Positions 24,745 through 33,425 of a stretch of DNA of 55,226 nucleotides are shown in pieces. The translations under genes were made by a program, and so were the position numbers. This DNA comes from Massilia sp. (lineage in GTDB: Bacteria; Pseudomonadota; Gammaproteobacteria; Burkholderiales; Burkholderiaceae_D). Every line of letters begins with the position of its first letter. Positions within the stretch are counted from its first letter, which is position 1. The DNA lies in the NCBI GenBank assembly GCA_025359245.1, contig JANYGW010000163.1, positions 1 through 55,226 of the forward strand. The letters run 5' to 3'. The notes beneath the pieces were generated by a model. It ran no database searches. It had not been told where the DNA came from and worked only from the letters and a program-made list of their open reading frames with translations.

Positions 24745-26229
24745 TTAGATCCCCAGCTCCTGCCACATCGCATCGACCCTCGCCTTCACTTCCGGCGTCA
24801 TGGCGATCGTCGTGCCCCACTCCCGGTTCGTTTCGCCCGGCCACTTGTTGGTCGCGTCGATGCCCATCTTGCTGCCCAGCCCGCTGACCGGCGAGGCGAA
24901 GTCGAGGTAATCGATCGGCGTGTTATCGACCAGCAGCGTGTCGCGCATCGGATCGACGCGGGTGGTGATGGCCCAGATGACCTCCTTCCAGTCGCGGATG
25001 TTGACGTCCTCGTCGACCACGACGATGAACTTGGTATACATGAACTGGCGCAAAAAGCTCCACACGCCGAACATGACGCGCTTGGCGTGGCCCGCGTACT
25101 GCTTCTTCATCTGCACCACGGCCATGCGGTAGCTGCAGCCTTCGGGGGGCAGGTAGAAGTCGGTGATCTCGCTGAACTGCTTTTGCAGCAGCGGAATGAA
25201 CACCTCGTTCAAGGCCACGCCCAGTACTGCCGGCTCGTCGGGCGGCTTGCCGGTATAGGTGGAGTGATAGATCGGGTCGCGCCGCATCGTGATGCGGTCG
25301 ATCGTAAACACCGGAAAGCTGTCCTGCTCATTGTAGTAGCCGGTATGGTCGCCGAACGGGCCTTCGAGCGCGTGCTCGTAGCCGGTCGGGTGGTTCGGAT
25401 CGGCGTAGATATGCCCTTCGAGCACGATCTCGGCCGAGGCCGGCACCCGCAGCTCGCTGCCGATGGCCTTGGTCAGCACCGTGCGGCTGCCGCGGAGCAG
25501 GCCGGCGAACTGGTATTCGGACAGGCTGTCGGGCACCGGCGTGACCGCGCCCAGGATGGTGGCCGGGTCCGCGCCCAAGGCCACCGCCACCGGATACGGC
25601 TTGCCGCCGGTGGCGATGCCGTGTTCGCGGAAGTCGAGCGCGCCGCCGCGGTGCGCCAGCCAGCGCATGATGACCTTGTTCGGCCCCAGCACCTGCTGGC
25701 GGTAGATGCCCAGGTTCTGGCGCTTCTTGTGCGGCCCCTTGGTGATCACCAGGCCCCAGGTGATCAGCGGCGCCACGTCGCCCGGCCAGCAATGCTGGAT
25801 CGGCAGGCGCGCCAGGTCGACGTCGGCGCCTTCCCAGACGATCTCCTGGCACGGCGCGCCGCGCACTTCCTTGGGCGACATGTCCCACACCGCCTTGACC
25901 AGCGAGCCGAGGCCCAGCAAGTCCTTGAAGTCCTTGGGCGGCTCGGGCTCCTTCAGGCGCGCCAGCACATGGCCGATCTTGCGCAGCTCGCCGATATCGC
26001 TCGCGCCCATGCCCAGGGCGACCCTGTGCGGGGTACCGAACAGATTGCCCAGCACCGGCATGCTGTGGCCGGTCGGGTGTTCGAACAAAAGTGCCGGTCC
26101 GGCCGCGCGCAAGGTGCGGTCGCAGACCTCCGTCATCTCCAAATATGGTGAAACTGGCAAGGAAATACGCTTCAATTCGCCAATTTCTTGCAATTGGGAA
26201 ACGAAATCCCGTAAATCTGAATATTTCAT
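24745..26229 (-). CDS. ubiD: UbiD family decarboxylase (4-hydroxy-3-polyprenylbenzoate decarboxylase)
   Basis: 494 residues, the length of ubiquinone UbiD enzymes. [20 protein letters not shown] at the start, [20 protein letters not shown] in the prenylated-FMN and metal site, [12 protein letters not shown] with the acid residues of the active site, and [16 protein letters not shown] near residue 320. It decarboxylates the ring of the ubiquinone precursor with prenylated FMN, which UbiX would supply; no ubiX is in the window. Monocistronic. Confidence 0.95.
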   Translation of the reverse strand: MKYSDLRDFVSQLQEIGELKRISLPVSPYLEMTEVCDRTLRAAGPALLFEHPTGHSMPVLGNLFGTPHRVALGMGASDIGELRKIGHVLARLKEPEPPKDFKDLLGLGSLVKAVWDMSPKEVRGAPCQEIVWEGADVDLARLPIQHCWPGDVAPLITWGLVITKGPHKKRQNLGIYRQQVLGPNKVIMRWLAHRGGALDFREHGIATGGKPYPVAVALGADPATILGAVTPVPDSLSEYQFAGLLRGSRTVLTKAIGSELRVPASAEIVLEGHIYADPNHPTGYEHALEGPFGDHTGYYNEQDSFPVFTIDRITMRRDPIYHSTYTGKPPDEPAVLGVALNEVFIPLLQKQFSEITDFYLPPEGCSYRMAVVQMKKQYAGHAKRVMFGVWSFLRQFMYTKFIVVVDEDVNIRDWKEVIWAITTRVDPMRDTLLVDNTPIDYLDFASPVSGLGSKMGIDATNKWPGETNREWGTTIAMTPEVKARVDAMWQELGI

Positions 26230-26363
26230 CGGTTTATCTTGGTTTTTTTCTTCACGACAGGGTTGTTGAAATAGCTACCCCAAGTGATTGATTTAACAGG
26301 GTTTTGCTGCGTTGCAGTATAAAAAGCTAGATCCAAAAGTAATAACGATCAACAGTGTTAGTA

Positions 26364-26392
26364 TTGACTTGATATAAACGAGCTTCTACAAT
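26364..26392 (+). promoter_or_regulatory. Sigma70-type promoter for the lytic transglycosylase gene
   Basis: TTGACT at 26364-26369 and TACAAT at 26387-26392 with a 17-bp spacer. The predicted start of transcription near 26399 leaves a leader of about 300 nt before the ATG at 26698. Nothing else was recognised between 26230 and 26697 apart from the stem at 26672-26689. Confidence 0.6.
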
Positions 26393-26671
26393 TCGGCTTA
26401 GTTGATGAGGCGGCGGTGTCCAAGGACCCAATTCTAGCTGTTCTCAACCATTCACGGGGTCGGGGCCCCAACGACATTTTTAAGGAGTGTTTTCAATAGG
26501 CGTCTGCCTAGCCCCCGAAAACAGTTGTATTGCCACTGGTCCAATACCACAGGGAACGACCAGCTGAAGCAAGCAATGACGGCGTTAATCGTGCGCAAGA
26601 GCGGCGATAGACGATATTTCTGATGCACGGCACCAGTGAGCCCGCTGCGCGAAAACGCGGCGTTGGGATCG

Positions 26672-26689
26672 CTTTTGTCGCGACAAAGG
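26672..26689 (+). promoter_or_regulatory. Hairpin covering the ribosome binding site of the transglycosylase gene
   Basis: CTTTTGTCG and CGACAAAGG can pair and include the AAAGGGG that serves the ATG at 26698. The core TTTGTCGCGACAAA is a perfect palindrome. With a minimal loop, six or seven pairs could hide the ribosome site. Confidence 0.4.
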
Positions 26690-26697
26690 GGAATTCG

Positions 26698-27606
26698 ATG
26701 ATAAATCGTTTCAACGGGGTAGCCAAGCTAGCCCACACTATGGCTGCCCAGCCAGTGACATGGTCTTCCGTCACGAAAACGGCACGTGGTCTTTTGACCA
26801 CTGCGCAACACACTTTGACCGTTGTCGGTCTGTCCGCCCTGGCGGTGATGGCCGTACTGTATACACGTCCCGATGTCGCAACGCAGCTGTCGCATTTCCT
26901 GGCGCCTGCGCCGGAAGTCGCGGCCCAGGCGGCCGAGATGGACGTGGAAGAGGTAGTCCGGGCGCCGTTGGCGGCCAAGGCCGTGGTCGTGGCCGAAGCA
27001 GCACCGGCCCCGCTCACCGCCGAAGAAAAGGCGACTCTGGGTAATAAGAAGCAGCAGCAATTCGTCACCACCTGGCTGTCCAAGCGTTACCGCGTCGCTG
27101 GCGACGCCGCCAACATGCTGGTCTCGACCGCCTACACGACGGCGCGCGACATCAAGCTCGATCCGCTCTTGATCCTGGCGGTGATGGCGATCGAGTCGGG
27201 GCTGAATCCGTTCGCCGAAAGCCCGGTCGGCGCCCAGGGCCTGATGCAAGTCATGTCCAAGATCCACCACGCCAAGTTCGAACAGATGGGCGGTACCAAG
27301 GCTGCGCTCAATCCGGCTGCCAACATCCGTGTCGGCGCCGAGATCCTGAAGGAATACGTCAACCGCGGCGGTTCGGTCGAAGCCGGCCTGAAAACCTACG
27401 TCGGTGCTGCCGCCTTCGAAAACGATGCCGGCTACGGCTCCAGGGTCATGGCCGAATACAGCCGCCTCAAGCAGGTCGCCAAAGGCAAGCAGGTCCCGAC
27501 CTTCACGGCACCGACAGTCGCGGCGCCTGCCGCGATCATCGCCGACAAGACACCAAAGCCCGCTGCGGTCGCGGTGGTGGGCGAACAGCTGGCCGTGCTG
27601 CAATAA
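26698..27606 (+). CDS. Membrane-anchored lytic transglycosylase (SLT domain)
   Basis: 302 residues from the ATG at 26698 (AAAGGGG upstream); an in-frame ATG at 26623 has no ribosome site. One membrane segment (LTVVGLSALAVMAVLY) near residue 45-60 anchors it with the rest in the periplasm. The SLT domain has the catalytic Glu in VMAIESGLNPFAESPVGAQG, followed by GLMQVM and NPAANIRVGAEILKEYV. It should cleave the MurNAc-GlcNAc bond to give anhydro-muropeptides. The C-terminus is an Ala/Pro-rich tail. Single gene with its own promoter and terminator. Confidence 0.9.
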   Translation: MINRFNGVAKLAHTMAAQPVTWSSVTKTARGLLTTAQHTLTVVGLSALAVMAVLYTRPDVATQLSHFLAPAPEVAAQAAEMDVEEVVRAPLAAKAVVVAEAAPAPLTAEEKATLGNKKQQQFVTTWLSKRYRVAGDAANMLVSTAYTTARDIKLDPLLILAVMAIESGLNPFAESPVGAQGLMQVMSKIHHAKFEQMGGTKAALNPAANIRVGAEILKEYVNRGGSVEAGLKTYVGAAAFENDAGYGSRVMAEYSRLKQVAKGKQVPTFTAPTVAAPAAIIADKTPKPAAVAVVGEQLAVLQ

Positions 27607-27625
27607 GCGTCGCCATGAAAGAACG

Positions 27626-27652
27626 AAGCCACCTCGCGGTGGCTTTTTTTTT
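27626..27652 (+). terminator. Rho-independent terminator of the transglycosylase gene
   Basis: GCCACC and GGTGGC with a TCGC loop, followed by nine T residues, 20 bp after the stop codon. Confidence 0.9.
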
Positions 27653-27680
27653 GGTTCGGCAACTGACGATCACGCCCCCG

Positions 27681-29852
27681 TCATTGGCTATACGATTCCT
27701 TGCCCAGGCTTACCCGTGACAGACGCTCCAGCAGAATGCCAGTCTGGGCTTCCGGGAGCGCCATGCTGCGAATCAGCGCCTCCAGGCCGGCCTGGCGCCG
27801 CACCGACATGGGCCGTTGCATGCGCTGCTCGATGGCGGGCAGCAGGGCCCGGTTTTTCTGCGCAAGCACGGCGAGGCTGGCGACCTGAAAGTCCGTCATT
27901 TCCATGCCGGGTGTATTCAAGGCCACCGCAAATGCAGCCAGCACGTCCGCCTCGCCGTCCGCCACTACCAGCAGTACCTTGACAGCGTTATATCGAGCGC
28001 CGCCGTCTCTATTCATCATCGAAATCAGGAGTGCTGTACTCGACCGGGCAGCACGGCCATGGCGGCCCAACGCATCGAATACCACGTCGCTGCGGGCGCG
28101 CGCCGCCTCGACCAGCAAGCCGATCGCCTTTTCCTCATGGACCTTGCCGGCCACCGCATCATAATCCAGCGTAGCCGCTTCGCGCATCAGCGGGTCGCCC
28201 GCCTGACGCAGCAAGATCTCATGCAGGGCTGGATTGTCGGGAATAATCTTGGTCAAGGCATGTGCCGCGTGTCGCGCATTGCCTGCTTGCGTACCGGCCA
28301 GCGCCAGCAACTCGGGCACGAGCGGTGTTGCCCATTTCCCGAAAGAGGCGATCTGTTCGCCCGCCTGCTGCGATTGCGCAGCCGAGCCGCCATGCAGCGT
28401 CTGGAGCAGCGTACGCAGCAGCGGCTGCAACAGCGCTTGCGTGCTCGGCGTAGACTCCAATGGGCGCCCGGGCGCATCGGTCAGACCGCGCAACAATTCA
28501 TCGAGCGTCGACTTGGCCTGGTACGCGAGGTCCGACCGGGGTGACAAAAAGTCCGTTGCCAGCAGCTCGCCGTACGCTTCCAGGTAGCCGGCACGCTGTG
28601 CGGGCAGCGCGATGAACAATTGGCCGATCACCTTTTTGGCGCAGAATCTGCCTCCCTCGCTGCCTGACGTCGCCAGCGACATCAATGCCGCCATCGATGG
28701 CACTTCATCGGGCGTCGGCCCTCGCGCCATCCTGGCGGCGCAGGCGGTCTCCTCGATGCTGCTGGCGTCGCCGCTCGCCATGGCTTGCTTGAGCATCCCG
28801 AAGGCGGTACATGATCCGGTTGCACTCGCGAACTCGACCTGGGCGATCGCAGTCGGGCGCAGCCGGTCTTCGACCTCCAGCAACCCGGCCCAGCCACGGA
28901 TGCCGGCGCGCCATTCCCCGGCCTGGCAAGACGCCGCGATGAATTCTGCGCCATTGCCGCGCGCGGTCGTGCCGTAGCCCGGGACAGCGCAACTGTGCGG
29001 GCGATATTCCAGGCTTTCGAAGCCCCCTGCGCCATTCGGTTTTTCAGCTTCGGTGCGGAATTCGGAAAAATACGCCATCGCGCCCGCGTAGCGCTGCTGG
29101 CCAGCGGGCAGGACATAATGAAAATCCTGCACCGTCGCCAGCTGCATAAAGCTGCATGTGCTCCCGCCGCTCCCGTCAGGGAGCGGACGGCGCCGCGGCG
29201 CGCCGTCCAGCGCCAGCCCATACTGTGCGTCGCCAATTTGCAACGGCATCCGGTCTATCGTGTGCACCACCTCCGCCGGGTACGACCAATCCTCGTGCGG
29301 TCCCGTGTAGGTGATCGTATAGCGCGCCCCCGGCTTGAAGCCGCCGACCGGCCCAATCCGGGCCAGCCGCTGCGACGCCACGACGGCCGCGGTGACGTCA
29401 ACCAGCGTGCCCGCCTTGAGCATGGCTTGCCAATCAATCGGGGAATGGTTCTTCAGGTACCGGGCTTCGTCCTCGGCATGGGCAAACCGCACGGAGCGCT
29501 GGGTTGGCGCCATGCCGGCCGGCCCCTGCAGATCCAAACGGACAATCTGCACTGGCAGGCTTTCGTCGTCATCGTCGCCATCCAATGTGATCACGAAATC
29601 GGAGGCGGACAACACAGGTGGCGTGCCGCTAAAAATGGCAAAGTCATCGTTCGATTCGATGGCGTGCAAGCTACCCCATGGCGCCAGGAACAAGGCACCG
29701 CGCGCGTTCGAAGGCAGGCGTTCGACTCCCGCATGGATAAAACCGGCTGGCTCACGGTATGAGCACGAACATCCAAACGCCGCGCTCCACAAAGCCATCC
29801 CTGCCAGGAACACTGCCAGGTTTCTTGCATATTTTGACATCGTTTGATCCAT
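27681..29852 (-). CDS. Large exported protein with HEAT-like C-terminal region, function unknown
   Basis: 723 residues from the ATG at 29852. MSKYARNLAVFLAGMALWS then AAFGC (near residue 28) looks like a signal with a possible lipobox; an ATG at 29840 would give the same signal. The N-terminal half is a Cys-containing beta-rich region with an acidic stretch (DGDDDDE). From about residue 430 the protein is helical with HEAT-like repeats (LLPLLRTLLQ, VPELLALAGTQAGNARHAAHALTKI, ALLISMMNRDGGARYNAVKVLL). No enzyme motif was recognised. It lies just downstream of the HExxH peptidase-like gene on the same strand, so the two may work together. Confidence 0.7.
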   Translation of the reverse strand: MDQTMSKYARNLAVFLAGMALWSAAFGCSCSYREPAGFIHAGVERLPSNARGALFLAPWGSLHAIESNDDFAIFSGTPPVLSASDFVITLDGDDDDESLPVQIVRLDLQGPAGMAPTQRSVRFAHAEDEARYLKNHSPIDWQAMLKAGTLVDVTAAVVASQRLARIGPVGGFKPGARYTITYTGPHEDWSYPAEVVHTIDRMPLQIGDAQYGLALDGAPRRRPLPDGSGGSTCSFMQLATVQDFHYVLPAGQQRYAGAMAYFSEFRTEAEKPNGAGGFESLEYRPHSCAVPGYGTTARGNGAEFIAASCQAGEWRAGIRGWAGLLEVEDRLRPTAIAQVEFASATGSCTAFGMLKQAMASGDASSIEETACAARMARGPTPDEVPSMAALMSLATSGSEGGRFCAKKVIGQLFIALPAQRAGYLEAYGELLATDFLSPRSDLAYQAKSTLDELLRGLTDAPGRPLESTPSTQALLQPLLRTLLQTLHGGSAAQSQQAGEQIASFGKWATPLVPELLALAGTQAGNARHAAHALTKIIPDNPALHEILLRQAGDPLMREAATLDYDAVAGKVHEEKAIGLLVEAARARSDVVFDALGRHGRAARSSTALLISMMNRDGGARYNAVKVLLVVADGEADVLAAFAVALNTPGMEMTDFQVASLAVLAQKNRALLPAIEQRMQRPMSVRRQAGLEALIRSMALPEAQTGILLERLSRVSLGKESYSQ

Positions 29853-29875
29853 TCGCGCCGCAAGAAATAGCAATC

Positions 29876-30775
29876 TTACTTCACGCGGCACAAGGGCCCG
29901 GCCTGATATTTTGACTTGCCATTGAAGTCAGCCCGCGCTTTTTCGAGGAACTGCCCCCACAAGGCCGGCAAGGCCAGACCATAGGCGCCGCCGATCGCCT
30001 TGCCCACGGTCTGCTTGCGCGCCACGCCTTCCAGCATGGCCTTGAACGCGGCCGAATTACGCTGTTCAAGGTAGGCAATGAACATCGCGCCCTGGCGATA
30101 CAGCATATCGATCCGATTGACCTGCGGGACGTGGCGGTTGATGGACAGGCGCGAGCCTTGCGCCGCCGGCGTCATGCATTTGCCTTCTTCCATCGCAAAC
30201 ACCGCGCCGGTTTCATTGACCATCTCGGCGCCCGCGCCGCCCGACAGATGCGTCGCCAGTCCTTCGGAAAACCAGGTCGGCAGGCCGCCGAAGGCCCAGG
30301 TGCCCAGTTCCAGGTTGAGCTGGAGGTGGGACATTTCATGGACCAGCGTCGGCGCCAGCCCGCCGTTGGCGCGCAGCGACACAGGCGACACGTGCATCGC
30401 ACCGTTGAACACGGCGGCGCGCGGCTCGGACATGCCGGTGTATTCGGCAAAACTGGCGTGCGAGGCGTAGGTATAGATGTTGACCGGAAGCGCGATGCGG
30501 CCGAACTGGGTGCGCTCGATGGTCGCGATGGCCGTGTCGAGATGGCGCGCCACCTCGGCGGCGAGCGCGTCCGAGCCCGGTTCGCACCAGATACGCGGGT
30601 CGCCGGTGCAGTGCGTGAACGCCTGCTTCGACTTCAGATTGGCCTTGATGATCCGGTATGGCCAGGTGGTGCTGAACCAGAACGCGGCTGAGAGCAGTGT
30701 CAATGCCAGCATGCCGATGAGGATGGGTTTGCGGCGCGGGTGCACGGTTCTTGGGGGTTCCATGGAGGCCAGCAT
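29876..30775 (-). CDS. Putative membrane-anchored gluzincin metallopeptidase (peptidase MA-like)
   Basis: 299 residues. One N-terminal membrane segment (ILIGMLALTLLSAAFWF, about 18-35) places the domain in the periplasm. VHEMSHLQLN is an HExxH zinc site, and WFSEGLATH further on supplies the Glu ligand seen in gluzincin families such as peptidase MA. Three or four Cys may form disulfides. The ATG at 30775 is followed by another at 30763; neither has a clear ribosome site. It lies 23 bp upstream of the large HEAT-like protein gene. Substrate unknown. Confidence 0.72.
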   Translation of the reverse strand: MLASMEPPRTVHPRRKPILIGMLALTLLSAAFWFSTTWPYRIIKANLKSKQAFTHCTGDPRIWCEPGSDALAAEVARHLDTAIATIERTQFGRIALPVNIYTYASHASFAEYTGMSEPRAAVFNGAMHVSPVSLRANGGLAPTLVHEMSHLQLNLELGTWAFGGLPTWFSEGLATHLSGGAGAEMVNETGAVFAMEEGKCMTPAAQGSRLSINRHVPQVNRIDMLYRQGAMFIAYLEQRNSAAFKAMLEGVARKQTVGKAIGGAYGLALPALWGQFLEKARADFNGKSKYQAGPLCRVK

Positions 30776-30807
30776 AGCAAATGTAGATAATTTTGTCTAA
30801 ATTTGAC

Positions 30808-30868
30808 CAACGTCGTCCTCGCGCACGGGAAATGCAAGCACTTCCCGTTCGCGAAGACGACGGTGTTG
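30808..30868. repeat. Dispersed palindromic repeat (short copy)
   Basis: CAACGTCGTCCTCGCGCACG and the complementary right half TTCGCGAAGACGACGGTGTTG surround GGGAAATGCAAGCACTTCCC. Same outer arms as the copies at 38248 and 40164 but a different centre, similar to 1480-1526. It lies between the nusB terminator and the metallopeptidase gene. Confidence 0.7.
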
Positions 30869-30902
30869 AAGCGCGGCGCGCGCCAATTCGGGGGCGCCAT
30901 AA

Positions 30903-30940
30903 CAAAAAAAGCCGCTCACATTTGCATGGAGCGGCTTTTC
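30903..30940 (-). terminator. Rho-independent terminator after nusB
   Basis: On the minus strand GCCGCTC and GAGCGGC form a 7-bp stem with an 11-base loop followed by seven T residues, 15 bp after the nusB stop. It ends the ribBA-ribH-nusB transcript. Confidence 0.88.
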
Positions 30941-30954
30941 AAAGTGACTACGGC

Positions 30955-31428
30955 TTAGCGGCGCGTATCGGCCGCCACTTCGTCAGCGCGCAGCTTCGGC
31001 GCCAGCTTGTCGAGCACACCGTTCACATACTTGTGGCCATCGATGCCGCCGAACGACTTGGTCAGCTCGACCGCTTCGTTGATGACGACGCGGTACGGGA
31101 TGTCCAGGCTGTTTTTCAGCTCGTAGGCGCCGATCAGCAGCACCGCGTGCTCGATCGGCGACAGCTCGGCCACGCCGCGGTCGATCAGCGGCGCAAACGC
31201 TTCGCGCAGCGCCACCGAATCCTTGATCGCACCGTACAGCAGGGCCGCAAAGTGGTCGGCGTCGGCCTTTTCAAAGCCATGCGCGGCGCGGATGTGGTTC
31301 ACGACCGTGGCCGCATCCTCGTTATTGAGCAGCCACTGATACAGCCCTTGCAAGGCGAACTCGCGCGAGCGGTGACGCGGCGTGCGGTTCTTGCTTGGGT
31401 TGGCGTGCAAATTTTTTTCAACTGTCAT
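30955..31428 (-). CDS. nusB: Transcription antitermination factor NusB
   Basis: 157 residues of the usual length. [48 protein letters not shown] and [32 protein letters not shown] are the standard conserved blocks. NusB with NusE (S10) binds boxA of rRNA leaders. It follows ribH by 34 bp; ribH-nusB is a widely conserved pair. Confidence 0.97.
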   Translation of the reverse strand: MTVEKNLHANPSKNRTPRHRSREFALQGLYQWLLNNEDAATVVNHIRAAHGFEKADADHFAALLYGAIKDSVALREAFAPLIDRGVAELSPIEHAVLLIGAYELKNSLDIPYRVVINEAVELTKSFGGIDGHKYVNGVLDKLAPKLRADEVAADTRR

Positions 31429-31462
31429 GATTCTTGCCTGTTCTTCTGTAGTGCGTAGGAGC

Positions 31463-31942
31463 TTAGTCTTCGTCGGCTTGCAATTCTTCGAGCGCGATCA
31501 GCAGGTTGGCCATTTCAACGGCCACGCGCGCCGCATCGGCGCCCTTCTCTGCCATGCGCGCTTCGGCCTGCTCGTCGTTTTCAGTGGTCAGCACCGCGTT
31601 GGCGATCGTGATGCCGTAGTCGAGGCCGACCCGGGTGATGCCCGCGCCCGACTCGTTCGACACCAGCTCGAAGTGGTAGGTCTCGCCGCGGATCACCGCG
31701 CCCAGCGCGACCAGCGCGTCGAACTGCTGGGTCTCGGCCATCTTCTGCAGCGCCAGCGGGATTTCGAGCGCGCCCGGCACGGTCACGTGCAGCACGTCTT
31801 CGTCCGACACGCCCAGGTGCTTGAGCTCTGCCAGGCAGGACGACAGCAGTCCGTGGCCGACGTCGGCGTTAAAGCGCGCCTGGACGATGCCAATGCGCAG
31901 TCCTGCGCCGGTCAGATTGCTTTCATAGGTTCCTACGGTCAT
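31463..31942 (-). CDS. ribH: 6,7-dimethyl-8-ribityllumazine synthase
   Basis: 159 residues. [31 protein letters not shown] and [22 protein letters not shown] carry the substrate-binding residues, including His in YHFE. It condenses the ribityl-aminopyrimidine with dihydroxybutanone phosphate, the product of the neighbouring ribBA gene 43 bp upstream. Cytosolic oligomeric enzyme. Confidence 0.97.
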   Translation of the reverse strand: MTVGTYESNLTGAGLRIGIVQARFNADVGHGLLSSCLAELKHLGVSDEDVLHVTVPGALEIPLALQKMAETQQFDALVALGAVIRGETYHFELVSNESGAGITRVGLDYGITIANAVLTTENDEQAEARMAEKGADAARVAVEMANLLIALEELQADED

Positions 31943-31985
31943 GGCGTGCCCTCTTCTGTGTGGTTATATATAGCGCTAGTGTACT

Positions 31986-33098
31986 TCAGGCGGCGGGCTT
32001 GGGCAGGTATCCGGTCACTTCCAGGTCGAACCCGGTCATCGACGGCATCTTGCGCGGGCTGGCCAGCAGCTGCATCTTGCCCACGCCCAGATCCTTGAGG
32101 ATTTGCGCGCCGATGCCGTAGCTGCGCAGGTCCATGCTGGCCGCGCGCGCCTGGGGCCGCGTTTCCGGCGTGTCCAGCGCGCTGAACTGGGCGAACAGCT
32201 GGTCGGCCGACTCGCCGCAATTGAGCAGCACGATCACGCCGCGCTCGGATTCCTTGATCGCCTGCATGGCCGACGTCATGGTCCACGAGTGCGTGGTGGC
32301 GCGCGTTTCGAGCAGGTCCAGGATCGACACCGGCTGGTGCACGCGCACCAGCGATTCGAGGTTGGGGGCCAGCTCGCCGTGCACCATGGCCAGGTGGGCC
32401 GCGCCGCTCGGCTTGTCGCGGAACGCGATCAGGCGGAACTCGCCGTAGGCCGTGTTCATCGGCCGCTCGGCGATGCGCTCGACCAGGCATTCGTTGGCGC
32501 TGCGGTAGTGGATCAGGTCGGCGATGGTGCCGATCTTCAGATTATGTTCCTTGGCGAAGTCGAGCAGGTCGGGCAGGCGCGCCATGCTGCCGTCATCCTT
32601 CATGATTTCGCAGATCACCGAGGCCGGCGACAGGCCGGCCATCTCGGTCAGGTCGCAGCCTGCCTCGGTGTGGCCGGCGCGCATCAGCACGCCGCCGCGC
32701 ACCGCCTTCAGCGGGAAAATATGGCCCGGCTGGACGATATCGCTGGCGCTGGCGTTCTTGGCCACTGCCACCTGGATGGTCTTGGCGCGGTCAGCCGCCG
32801 AAATGCCGGTCGTGACGCCTTCGGCGGCTTCGATCGAGACCGTGAAATTGGTGCCGAAGGAGGTGCCGTTACTGGTCGTCATCATCGGCAGGTTCAGCAG
32901 CTTGCAGCGCTCCTCGGTCAGGGTCAGGCAGACCAGGCCGCGCGCGTGCTTGACCATGAAGTTGATCGCTTCGGGCGTGACAAAGTCGGCCGCGAGCACC
33001 AGGTCGCCTTCGTTTTCGCGGTCTTCTTCATCGACCAGAATAACCATGCGTCCTGCGCGCAATTCGGCAACAATTTCCTGGGTACTAGATATAGACAT
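31986..33098 (-). CDS. ribBA: 3,4-dihydroxy-2-butanone-4-phosphate synthase with degenerate GTP cyclohydrolase II domain (RibBX type)
   Basis: 370 residues. The RibB half (1-205) has the catalytic [32 protein letters not shown] and RAGHTEAG. The second half follows the RibA fold ([31 protein letters not shown]), but the three zinc Cys of the usual C-x10-C-x-C site are missing; the region reads [18 protein letters not shown] cyclohydrolase II activity is therefore unlikely and a separate RibA should exist elsewhere. This matches the RibBX variant known in proteobacteria. No FMN riboswitch was seen in the leader. First gene of ribBA-ribH-nusB. Confidence 0.94.
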   Translation of the reverse strand: MSISSTQEIVAELRAGRMVILVDEEDRENEGDLVLAADFVTPEAINFMVKHARGLVCLTLTEERCKLLNLPMMTTSNGTSFGTNFTVSIEAAEGVTTGISAADRAKTIQVAVAKNASASDIVQPGHIFPLKAVRGGVLMRAGHTEAGCDLTEMAGLSPASVICEIMKDDGSMARLPDLLDFAKEHNLKIGTIADLIHYRSANECLVERIAERPMNTAYGEFRLIAFRDKPSGAAHLAMVHGELAPNLESLVRVHQPVSILDLLETRATTHSWTMTSAMQAIKESERGVIVLLNCGESADQLFAQFSALDTPETRPQARAASMDLRSYGIGAQILKDLGVGKMQLLASPRKMPSMTGFDLEVTGYLPKPAA

Positions 33099-33400
33099 GC
33101 GAATTCCTTCAATACGGGTGCTTGGCGCAATCCGCTATTTTAAAGGATTTACCCGACTTCAACTTAGCTAACATGCCGGGGCCCGCCCCAGACATGCCGG
33201 CAAGGTGCTCTGTTCAATAACAATCGTTGCAACTTGGCAACGAACGGTGTGACAATGGTGAAAAATACGACGATTCTGGATTTAACAGAGAGTAATTCAC
33301 GCCGAGTGCCTTATGATCGTTTTACCTTATCTTTACGCCCGCCTGCGGGCCGTTGCCAAAGCGTCTATGTGCCCAGTCTTGTTCCTGTTTTGCTGTCCAG

Positions 33401-33418
33401 CCTCCCGGCGCCGGGAGG
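33401..33418 (+). promoter_or_regulatory. Perfect palindrome containing the ribosome binding site
   Basis: CCTCCCGGCGCCGGGAGG includes the GGGAGG that serves the ATG at 33426. If folded in the mRNA (about seven pairs with a four-base loop) it would hide that site and lower translation of the PAS-GGDEF-EAL gene. Confidence 0.55.
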
Positions 33419-33425
33419 TTCGCTG

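Noticed and set aside
26230..26600. Small genes in the long leader before the lytic transglycosylase
   Set aside because: AAGGAG near 26482 is not followed by a usable start codon, and no frame of useful length with a plausible start was found.
33099..33230. Possible FMN riboswitch before ribBA (and before ribD at 40057-40160)
   Set aside because: None of the conserved RFN-element segments is present in either leader.
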